64,000 nt of DNA. Origin: Tumebacillus algifaecis (lineage in GTDB: Bacteria; Bacillota; Bacilli; Tumebacillales; Tumebacillaceae). The notes under the pieces were generated by a model. The model was not told the origin of the DNA. It worked only from the letters and a program-made list of their open reading frames with translations, and did no database searches. The translations under genes and the position numbers were made by a program. The stretch is taken from NCBI RefSeq assembly GCF_002243515.1, contig NZ_CP022657.1:2409001-2473000 (forward strand), in the 5' to 3' direction. Below, in pieces: positions 55,801-61,887 of this stretch (the first letter of the stretch is position 1; the number at the start of each line of letters is the position of its first letter).

Positions 55801-56423
55801 GGGAGCGGAGAGGGCGACCCCGCCAAAAATGCTTCATAGAGTGCGACCATCTCCCCGATCAGCACGCCGAACGACCAGCCGTCACCGATGATGTGGTGCA
55901 TGACGAGCACCAGCGTATAATGGTCTGCCCCATGCTGTAGCACGGTCGCGCGCAGGAGCGGGCCGGACGTCAAATCGAACGGCCGCTTCGATTCGGATGC
56001 GATCTGCGCTTCCAACTCCGCTGCTGCCAGGTCGGTCACATCCAGCAATGGAATGGTCAACCTCAGATCTGACAACACCGTCTGCATCGCTTCCTCTTCC
56101 CCTGCTGAAAACACGGTGCGCAACACTTCGTGGCGGGAGATGACCTCCCAGAGCGCGCGCTCGAGCACGTCGAGGTGCAGGTCGCCTTTCATCTGCACCG
56201 CATATGGGATGTTGTAGGTCGCCGTGCCCGGTTCCAATTGATCGAGCAGCCAGACACGCTGTTGCGAGAAGCTGAGCGGTGTGCGGCCAGACGGGCGGCG
56301 CGGGATTCCGTTCGGTTTGCCCGCTGCTTTTGCCGCTTCGCCGCGCATCCGCCGCTTGAGCAGTTCACGCTGGGCGGGGGTGAGGGTGGAACGCTTTTGT
56401 AAAATGTCAGTTTTGTTGTCCAT
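49878..56423 (-). CDS. NRPS two modules C-A(beta-Ala)-T-C-A-T
   Basis: A 2181-residue synthetase, 23 bp after the PKS; GGAGGTG lies about 11 bp before the ATG. Domains: C1 (HHIIGDGWS near 176), A1 about 500-1000, T1 (LGGHSLLATQ 1042), C2 (HHIITDGWS 1239), A2 about 1575-2070, T2 (IGGHSLLATH 2110). A1 has NFGDSIWE where normal domains have FDxSVWE. Its code GDWVVSLADK lacks the Asp235 that holds an alpha-amino group and matches the beta-alanine code VDWVISLADK in eight of ten positions. A2 reads DVVILGMIFK, unassigned. C1 should join the acyl chain from the PKS to beta-alanine. The gene is in the same run as the beta-alanine-forming enzymes. Confidence 0.96.
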   Translation of the reverse strand: MDNKTDILQKRSTLTPAQRELLKRRMRGEAAKAAGKPNGIPRRPSGRTPLSFSQQRVWLLDQLEPGTATYNIPYAVQMKGDLHLDVLERALWEVISRHEVLRTVFSAGEEEAMQTVLSDLRLTIPLLDVTDLAAAELEAQIASESKRPFDLTSGPLLRATVLQHGADHYTLVLVMHHIIGDGWSFGVLIGEMVALYEAFLAGSPSPLPELPVQYGDFAHWQREWMQGEVLQKQLGYWQEQLGQGLTTLHLPTDRPRPAMQTFAGATYDFWVPKALEQRLEAFSKREDVTLYMTLLSAFKVLLYRYTMQEDISVGSPIANRNKAEIEGMIGFFVNTIVLRTGVSGDLSFRSLLSRVKQTAVGAFANQDLPFEKLVEHLQPERNMSFSPLFQVLFALQNAPVPELKLPGLQLQARELDSGTSKFDISLYVMQKEAGLLVKFEYNTDLFDRATIERMGAHFQNLLHSILSDADQPIATLSLLTEREIDLCAGAWNGPTADFPKDATVPELFAAQAARTPDAPALLFENESLSFREVEERANQVARFLQKQGVERETLVGISMERTPAMIIGLLGILKAGAAYVPIDPGYPEERKAYMLQDSAVRLLLTEASVLERLPVHDAQTICLDADWAEIAKESTAGLDVKSDAGSVMYVLYTSGSTGQPKGVEGTHRAMVNRFHWMWERYPFASGEVCAQKTSLNFGDSIWEIWGPLLQGVPLVIFSDLAVKDIEHFVPALRTQRVTRIVLVPSLLRALLDSYDDLQKELPDLNFWVCSGEALTVELTQRFQKAVPTALLLNLYGSTEVAADVTWYETEAVSHDAVNIPIGRPIANAELYILDRNMQQTAIGVPGELHAGGAVLARGYYQRPDLTAERFVPNPFGTGRLFKTGDIVRWLPDGNIEYLGRIDNQVKIRGFRIELGEIEAALVQHDGVHSTVVTAREDIPGEKRLVAYTVAHVGRELSAGDLRLFLLNKLPEYMAPSAFVMLDALPLTPSGKVNRQALPAPDRGQGLAEQTFVAPRTGVEAELAGIWQEVLRLERVSATANFFELGGHSLLATQILSRVRRAFDVQLPLKLFFETPTLHALAVQIEVAKRDTRGVQTRPVLPQPRTEQLPMSSSQERLWFFEQLSPGTPTYHIPEVVRIEGAIDLAALQAAFNDLISRHENLRTTFLMTEGKLVQKILPYQPRTLDLIDLQDLPESERFPHAQQRIAELYKRPFQLDVVPPFSLTLLRLSEADHILVLIMHHIITDGWSMSRIYQETLDLYDHHAHGKPSQLAELPVQYADFAVWQREWLQGELLQEQLTYWREQLAGSLPVLQLPTDRPRPAAQTFRGQSLAFEVPRTLSDDLHKLCQQEGVTLYMLLLAAFNTLLSRYSGQDDILLGSPVANRTREEVEGLIGFFVNTIVLRTDLSGNPTFRDLLARVKRTTLDAYANQDVPFERLVEEVRPERSTSHATLVQAVFALLNTPGSALQVEGLKVQLPGMMLTRLGVEKESIDYDFVVNMVDNENGLRGVFEYNADLFDRATIESMLAHFCSLLQSITENIDRQICDYNLISATAEEKIIVEWNQTEREVPEAELTLHEWFDRQADATPDAIALRYQEQCTTYGELQARSNQLAHHLQKLGVGPDVRVGICTERSLEMIVAVYGVLKAGGAYVPLDPDYPNDRLAFMIEDAQAAVLLTQSHLRERLAAHAGAANVIALDSEWDLVAAESAVAPAVQVTPDNLAYVIYTSGSTGRPKGAMLSHRSVVNNTRWLIDTNSLTEQDRFLLKTPFSFDVSVVELFAPLLIGGELVIAEPGRHTDAAYLLEVSQERQISFFITVPSQVKLLVDQAGFRNWSSLRNLLCGGEPLSYELCARITESLPSAQIYNMYGPTEACIFASYWRVELTADPQVIPIGRPLANNRLYILDRALRPVPVGVPGELYIGGVGLARGYLNREELTAKTFIESPYGRLYKTGDLTRWLPNGEIDFHGRIDHQVKLRGFRIETGEIEAVLQSHTEISDALVLLREDAPGDQRLVAYLIAAEEAPTVSELRALLKDKLPDYMVPSNFVFLRAFPLTPNQKIDRNALPVPERTTASERAYVAPRSETEQRLTEIWQQLLRTEGIGVHDNFFEIGGHSLLATHVHTAIQQSFGVVLPLKQLFEAVTIEEVAALIEQIRTADEQEFAQPKIAVRDRMASTKRTRK
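53435..54925 (-). other. Beta-alanine-type adenylation domain
   Basis: The residues were taken by eye: G and D from NFGDSIWE (positions 235 and 236), W239, V278 in TRIVLVPSLL, V299 and S301 in FWVCSGEAL, L322 in LNLYGSTE, A330 and D331 in EVAADVTW, and the invariant Lys. The shift of Asp from 235 to 236, together with W239, V278, S301, L322, A330 and D331, is the published pattern for beta-alanine. A beta-aminoisobutyrate preference cannot be excluded; Gly instead of Val at 235 gives more room. Confidence 0.8.
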
Positions 56424-56446
56424 CTTCTCGCATACACCTCCGGAGC

Positions 56447-59400
56447 CTAGTAGCTCAAAGCCTCTTCGTCACTCAGTTTGGAGATTTCTTCGATGATCAG
56501 TTCTTCGATGATGATGGCAAGTTCGGCGACAGTCGATGCTTCAAACAGGATGCGCAGCGGCAAATCGACTTGGAAGGAACTGCGCAGACGAGTGATCAGC
56601 TGTGTGCCGAGCAGCGAGTTGCCGCCCAATTGGAAAAAGGAATCGTGCACGCCGACCGCTTCAATGCCAAGCAGATCTTGGAAAATCTCGGCGATCAGCT
56701 CTTCCCCTTCATCTCGCGGGCCGACATAGGCGGTGTGCAGATTGGGACGGGCGTGCGCCTGACCGACAATTTTGTCGTGCATGCGGTCGCCATCACCCAT
56801 TTGTCGTTCAAATCGAATCCATTTGTTCAGCGCGGAGGTCAGGTCTTTAGGCGAAACGATCAGTGTAGACGCTTGCTCCTGCGCCAAGACGCGGCCGATC
56901 GCATCGAGCATTTGGGCGCTTTCGCCTGGCTCCCAGTTGACCAGCAACCACGGGAATGATCCTTCGCGCTGTTGGTTGTTGGCGAACGTGTCGAGGAACA
57001 GGTGTGCGGCTGTCGGCGCCACCAGTCCGATGCCGCCAAGGATGGACGAAAGCGACGAATTGATCAGGAAGAAATCGAGCGGTTTGTCGGCAAACAGTTT
57101 TTGCAAAGCGTACGCTCCAAAGATGCGCGGCTTGAAATGCGGTTCACATTCGGCAAATGTCGTCTCGGCGATCGTCGTCATCGTGTCGCGATCGACGAGG
57201 CCCGCGGCGTGGATGACACCATGAATCGTGCCCCATTCTTGCTCGGTGGCTTTAATGACAGCGGCCATCTGAGATTCATCCGAAACATCGGCTGTGACGA
57301 CACGCACTTCCGCACCGAGCGCCTCTAGACGGCGCACGTTGTAGATGCGTGTGCCGATGTGGTCTTCGAAGTGCTCCCCTGCCAGCGGGTCGGCCCACTG
57401 TTCGCGGGATGGAAGCGGTGTGCGGGTGACGAGGACGAGCTTGGCTTGCACCGTTTTGGCCAGGTACTCGGCGTACCAAGTGCCAAATGCGCCGAGGCCG
57501 CCCGTGATCAGATACACACCCTTCTCCCGTAGACGACGTGGACGCTCCGCCACCTGTGGCAACCGGTGTGGCTCGAACGCTTGCACGAAGCGATGCTGTC
57601 CGCGGTAACCGACCAGACGGTCTGCGCTGCCCGCAGCCAACTCGTGGAGCAACTGCGTTTGCAAGCGCTCGCCTTGCGCGGAGGACAGCTTCGGCAGACG
57701 CACATCGATCATGCGGCACGTGATGTTGGTGTATTCCTGCGGGATGACTTTGCAGGCGGCGAGCAAGGTCGCTTTTTCGGCAAACGGTAGATCGATGCTC
57801 TCGATCTCACCGATCCGGTCGGCGATCACCCAGAGATCGAGCGGATCGGCGATGTGCAGACGAGAGATCGTCTTGGCGAGATGGAGCAGTGAGTACAGAC
57901 CGAGCGTCTGCGCCAGTTCGAACTGCCCTGCCAGATCACGGTCGCCAGTCACGCCAAAAAGGTGTAGGATCGCTTCGGGCGTTTTGTCCTGCTGGAGCAG
58001 GTCTTGCAGCACCCGTTCGTAATCGGTTGCTGAAGCAGGATCGATCACATAGCGCCCAGCATCAGTCTTTTCATAGCGCTCTCCAGCATGGACCTGAAAC
58101 ACTTCATCTTCTTGTGCGGTCAGACGGTTGGCCAGCGCTTCACCCAGCCCCTCCCGATCGACAAAGACCAGCCAGCGCGACCGCTTTTTGGGGGAACTCT
58201 GCGGCATGGCGAGGTTCCGCTTCCAAGTCGGGAGGGAGAACCAGTCGGCCACGTCCGCCTTGACCTCTTGCTCGGGGATTGCCATGCTGGTGCTACCTAC
58301 GGTCGCGTGGTGCGGCTCGATCCAGTAACGGCGACGTTCGAACGGATAGGTTGGCAGTGGCACGCGCAGGCGTTGCTCTTCGGCGCTAAACGCTTTCCAG
58401 TCGATCTCCACCCCTTCTAGCCACAGCTGTCCGAGCGTGCTAAGCAGGACCTCCACATCGGAGCGCTGGTCAAACGAAGCGCGCATGGTCGGGAGTACGG
58501 TGCGACCGGGCAGATTTTGCACGACAAAGCTGGACAAGGTCTGCCCTGGCCCGACTTCGAGCAACAGCAGATCAGGGTCCTCGCAAAGGGTGTGGACGCC
58601 TTCTGCAAAACGTACCGTCTGGCAGAGGTGGCGCGACCAGTACGCCGGGTCGGTCACTTCATCTGCAACCGCCCACGTTCCCGTCACATTGGACAAATAC
58701 GGTAGCTTCGGAGCCTGCGGATTGGCACGCTTAACCAGTTCGGTCAGTTGCGCTGTGATCGGCTCCATCAACGGCGAGTGGAACGGATGGGTTGATTGCA
58801 CGCGAGAGCAGGCGACTCCTTTGGCCAGCAGTTCCGCTTCCAACGCGGCGATCTGCTCATGCGTACCAGAGAGCACGCAGTGCTTCGGTGCATTGAACGT
58901 TGCGAGGTACACACCAGGGGACAACAGCCCCTCTACCTCTTCCGCACTCATCGGCACGGCCAGCATCGCGCCACCCGGCAGTTCTTGGATCAGCTGAGCG
59001 CGTTTGGCGATCAGCATCAAGGCCGCTTCCAAGCTGAACACTCCGGCGTGGCAAGCTGCCACATATTCACCGAGCGAATGGCCGATCATCGCCTGTGGAC
59101 GCACACCCCATTCGATGAGCAGACGGCTTAGCGCATATTCGATCACAAACATCGCTGGCTGAGCATAGCGCGTTTCGTTCAGCGTTTGGGAAGCGAGATC
59201 GGCCTCCCCGTCACGGCGCAACATTTTGCGCAGATCGAACGCTTGTCCAGACTGCTCGTCGCTCCTCGCCGCTTTTGCCGGATCGAACAGCAGATCACGC
59301 AGGTCTGCATCCAGATGTTTATTCAAAATCTCACAACATTCATCGACCGTTTCCTTAAATAGCGCTTCGGTCTGGTACAGTTCATAACCCATGTTGATGT

Positions 59401-61027
59401 ACTGATCGCCAACGCCAGTGAACAGAAATGCCACTGGGCGCTCACGCATCGGCGCGGTGCGGCTCATCAAGCGCAACGGATCGCGCAAGCTCAGCGCCTC
59501 TGCCCCCTGCTCGCGGTTCTGTACGACCAGCGCACGACGGGCTGCAAAGCTTTTTCTGCCCACTTGCAACGTGTAGGCGACATCTGCCAATTTTTGCTGT
59601 GGATGTGCGGTCAGATGCGCAGACAGGTTGTCGGTCGCGTCCTCCAATGCGGTTTCCGTTTTGGCTGACAGCAGCAACAACTGCCACGGTCTCGCCGCTT
59701 CCCCGCTCCCATGCTCAGGCGCTTCTTCCAACACGGCATGCACGTTCGTGCCGCCCAGTCCGAACGAGGACACGCCAGCACGGCGCGGCGAGCCGTCCGT
59801 TTCCCATCGGCTCAGTTTGGTGTTGACGACAAACGGGGAATTTTCGAAATCGATCTTCGAGTTGGGCTGTTCAAAATTCAAGGTCGGCGGTATCTCACCA
59901 TGTTGCAGGCTTAACACCGTTTTGATCAGTCCGGTCACCCCGGCTGCGGCATCGAGGTGGCCGACATTCGTTTTCACAGATCCGATTTTGCAAAATCCGG
60001 TGCGGTCAGTGCTGAGCTGAAACGCCTGTGTCAGCGCCGCAAGTTCGATCGGATCGCCAAGCTCGGTGCCTGTCCCGTGCGCTTCGATGTACGTGATCGT
60101 GTCCGGCTCCACGTCGGCCATGGCCAGCGCTTCTGCGATCGCCTGGGACTGGCCCTCGACGCCCGGTGCAGTAAAGCCCACTTTTTGCGCACCATCGTTG
60201 GTGATCGCACTCCCTTTGATCACCGCATAGATCGTATCGCCATCCAGCACAGCGTCTTCCAGCCGCTTGAGCACGACCACACCTAGACCGCTGCCCGGCA
60301 CCGTCCCTTTCGCGTTTTCATCAAAGGCGCGGCAGTGTCCGTCCGGCGACAAGATCGAGCCGCTGACATAGGTGTAGCCTGCTGCCTGCGGAACGGCGAT
60401 CGACACGCCGCCTGCCAAGGCCAGATCGGTATCACCGATCAACAGACTTTGGCAAGCCAGATGCACGGCTGTCATCGAAGTCGAGCAAGCGGTGGAGACC
60501 GACACGCTCGCCCCTTTTAAATCAAGCTTGTGCGAAGTGCGGGTGGCGACATAGTCTTTGTCGTTGGTGATCATCAGTTGAACATGTCCGACCCCGTCCA
60601 CCAGTTCACGGTTGGGAAGCAAGTTGAACAACAGGTAGCGGGAGATTCCCGTTCCCGCAAATACGGAGATCGTTCCGTCATATTGGTCCGGATCATAGCC
60701 CGCATGTTCGAGTGCCGACCAAGCGGTTTCTAAAAACAAGCGGTGCTGCGGGTCCATGATTTCCGCTTCCCGTGGGTTAAAACCGAAAAAGGCGGCGTCA
60801 AACTCCTCCACCCCGTCTAGCGCCGCATTCGCTTTCACAAAATTTGGGTCTTGCAATTTGGTATGACTCACTCCTGCTGCGAGCAGTTCTTCATCGGTGT
60901 AAAAGCGCACCGACTCCACTCCATCGCGCAAGTTGTTCCAAAACTCCTCAATATTTTTCGCTCCTGGGAAGCGGCCAGACAATCCGACAACTGCGATCCC
61001 ATCCAACGTTCGATCCTCTTGGCTCAT
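56447..61027 (-). CDS. Type I polyketide synthase module KS-AT-KR-ACP
   Basis: About 1526 residues; the start is ATG 61027 (AGGAGG 10 bp away) or TTG 61033 (5 bp away). The ketosynthase has Cys in STACSTSM near residue 178 and His motifs EAHGTGTELGDPIE and NVGHLDAAAG. The acyltransferase has GHSLGEY near 648 and HPFHS, the malonyl-CoA type. The ketoreductase keeps the NADPH motif GGLGAFG near 1174, but the usual Tyr and Asn of YxxxN are Pro and His (LVAPTAAHLF near 1333), so reduction is doubtful. The carrier domain has Ser in LGGNSLLG near 1467. It has no loading domain, so it extends an acyl or peptidyl chain from another protein by two carbons and passes it to the beta-alanine module 23 bp downstream. 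Confidence 0.96.
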   Translation of the reverse strand: MSQEDRTLDGIAVVGLSGRFPGAKNIEEFWNNLRDGVESVRFYTDEELLAAGVSHTKLQDPNFVKANAALDGVEEFDAAFFGFNPREAEIMDPQHRLFLETAWSALEHAGYDPDQYDGTISVFAGTGISRYLLFNLLPNRELVDGVGHVQLMITNDKDYVATRTSHKLDLKGASVSVSTACSTSMTAVHLACQSLLIGDTDLALAGGVSIAVPQAAGYTYVSGSILSPDGHCRAFDENAKGTVPGSGLGVVVLKRLEDAVLDGDTIYAVIKGSAITNDGAQKVGFTAPGVEGQSQAIAEALAMADVEPDTITYIEAHGTGTELGDPIELAALTQAFQLSTDRTGFCKIGSVKTNVGHLDAAAGVTGLIKTVLSLQHGEIPPTLNFEQPNSKIDFENSPFVVNTKLSRWETDGSPRRAGVSSFGLGGTNVHAVLEEAPEHGSGEAARPWQLLLLSAKTETALEDATDNLSAHLTAHPQQKLADVAYTLQVGRKSFAARRALVVQNREQGAEALSLRDPLRLMSRTAPMRERPVAFLFTGVGDQYINMGYELYQTEALFKETVDECCEILNKHLDADLRDLLFDPAKAARSDEQSGQAFDLRKMLRRDGEADLASQTLNETRYAQPAMFVIEYALSRLLIEWGVRPQAMIGHSLGEYVAACHAGVFSLEAALMLIAKRAQLIQELPGGAMLAVPMSAEEVEGLLSPGVYLATFNAPKHCVLSGTHEQIAALEAELLAKGVACSRVQSTHPFHSPLMEPITAQLTELVKRANPQAPKLPYLSNVTGTWAVADEVTDPAYWSRHLCQTVRFAEGVHTLCEDPDLLLLEVGPGQTLSSFVVQNLPGRTVLPTMRASFDQRSDVEVLLSTLGQLWLEGVEIDWKAFSAEEQRLRVPLPTYPFERRRYWIEPHHATVGSTSMAIPEQEVKADVADWFSLPTWKRNLAMPQSSPKKRSRWLVFVDREGLGEALANRLTAQEDEVFQVHAGERYEKTDAGRYVIDPASATDYERVLQDLLQQDKTPEAILHLFGVTGDRDLAGQFELAQTLGLYSLLHLAKTISRLHIADPLDLWVIADRIGEIESIDLPFAEKATLLAACKVIPQEYTNITCRMIDVRLPKLSSAQGERLQTQLLHELAAGSADRLVGYRGQHRFVQAFEPHRLPQVAERPRRLREKGVYLITGGLGAFGTWYAEYLAKTVQAKLVLVTRTPLPSREQWADPLAGEHFEDHIGTRIYNVRRLEALGAEVRVVTADVSDESQMAAVIKATEQEWGTIHGVIHAAGLVDRDTMTTIAETTFAECEPHFKPRIFGAYALQKLFADKPLDFFLINSSLSSILGGIGLVAPTAAHLFLDTFANNQQREGSFPWLLVNWEPGESAQMLDAIGRVLAQEQASTLIVSPKDLTSALNKWIRFERQMGDGDRMHDKIVGQAHARPNLHTAYVGPRDEGEELIAEIFQDLLGIEAVGVHDSFFQLGGNSLLGTQLITRLRSSFQVDLPLRILFEASTVAELAIIIEELIIEEISKLSDEEALSY

Positions 61028-61189
61028 CTTCAAAATGCCTCCTGACGGTGCCTGAGTTCTTCAGTTAATCTTGATAAAAATTAAGAAACCGTTATTTTCC
61101 TTGCTCCTCTTCATATTCTTTGTTCTAAAATCGGAAACCTCCTTAAAGCGCTTAATTTATTACCGAATTGTCGAAATAAATCCGATCAA

Positions 61190-61217
61190 AAAGGAACAGC
61201 CAATCGGCTGTTCCTTT
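61190..61217 (-). terminator. Rho-independent terminator before the PKS gene (copy A)
   Basis: Stem AAAGGAACAGCC/GGCTGTTCCTTT with a 4-base loop; on the minus strand it is followed by TTTTT. It is nearly identical to the hairpin at 61858-61885, differing only in the loop. Confidence 0.8.
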
Positions 61218-61358
61218 CAGATTGCAGACAAATGCCCTTCTTGACTGGGGACAAATCCTCCCGCAGCTCGCCATCCATTTCCCTGACCGTATTGACCTTC
61301 ATCTTCGGTAATTATGGCTTTCTGTACTTTTCACAAAATTATTGACAGACCCAACTAA

Positions 61359-61397
61359 AAGGACCTGAGGTCGGTGGAATACCGAACTCAGGTCCTT
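61359..61397 (-). terminator. Terminator of the small-peptide gene
   Basis: An 11-bp stem AAGGACCTGAG/CTCAGGTCCTT, one G/A mismatch, then TCGGT/ACCGA with a 5-base loop; TTTTAG follows on the minus strand. It starts 28 bp after the peptide gene. Confidence 0.85.
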
Positions 61398-61425
61398 GCC
61401 AACTGCGCGGCTGGTTACCAGAGAT

Positions 61426-61566
61426 TTAGTAAAACGCCCTTTGGTTACCAGCACGATATTCGGACACAGTACCATCAGCTGTGACTGTTGATGTATACGC
61501 GCTTACTACAGCCGTACTTGTCAGCAACATCCCCACAGCGAGAAAACCACTCACCCATCTCTTCAC
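61426..61566 (-). CDS. Small secreted peptide precursor, 46 aa
   Basis: A perfect SD (AAAGGAGGTGAT) stands 4-5 bp before a GTG start. The product opens MKRWVSGFLAVGMLLTSTAV, a classical Sec signal peptide with two basic residues, a hydrophobic core and a VVSA cleavage site near residue 23. The mature peptide would be 23 residues, starting YTSTVTADGTVSEY and ending RAGNQRAFY; it has no Cys. A clean terminator follows, so it is its own short transcript. Possible roles are an exported signal or a fragment of a larger lost secreted protein. I know no family. It sits between the TE-ending NRPS and the PKS. Confidence 0.7.
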   Translation of the reverse strand: MKRWVSGFLAVGMLLTSTAVVSAYTSTVTADGTVSEYRAGNQRAFY

Positions 61567-61637
61567 TATTATCACCTCCTTTTTGATATTTATTGATTGA
61601 TATACCACTTACACATTTAAAAATCCTGCACATTGAT

Positions 61638-61853
61638 CTAAGCAAGCAAGGCGCGTGCTCTCTCCGCTTCCTGCTGCTGTTCGTACCAATCTGCATTCAT
61701 CTCCGCATCCATCATCCGGCAAGCAGCGATCTCGGCAGACACCTGCTCCCGCGGCTGTACGCGCCTTCTAGCGGGACTTTCGCGAGAATAAACGTGAGTA
61801 TCGCTTCTTGGCTGTCCGGGCCGAAACTGTTCTCGTCGCAGAAAATCGTCACG
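61638..61853 (-). pseudogene. Frameshifted gene remnant
   Basis: Two minus-strand frames together give a protein-like sequence: FGPDSQEAILTFILAKVPLE then GAY in one frame, continuing in another as EQVSAEIAACRMMDAEMNAD and WYEQQQEAERARALLA before a TAG. A single frameshift near 61745 would join them. No start codon or SD is present. Family not recognised; the C-terminus is helical. Confidence 0.4.
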
Positions 61854-61857
61854 CAGA

Positions 61858-61885
61858 AAGGAACAGCCAACCGGCTGTTCCTTTT
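61858..61885 (-). terminator. Terminator after the NRPS-TE gene (copy B)
   Basis: Stem AAGGAACAGCC/GGCTGTTCCTT with loop AACC directly behind the stop codon at 61888; near-duplicate of the hairpin at 61190-61217. Confidence 0.8.
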
Positions 61886-61887
61886 AT

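Larger units (their letters stand above)
61028..61425 (-). other. Leader region of the PKS operon
   Basis: The stretch holds the terminators at 61190-61217 and 61359-61397, and a 35-codon protein-like piece with no start (about 61232-61330; VQKAIITEDEGQYGQ then WRAAGGFVPSQEGHLSAI), probably a remnant. AAGGAGG occurs about 110 bp before the PKS without a good start codon after it. The PKS promoter should lie at 61050-61190 but was not identified with confidence. Confidence 0.45.
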
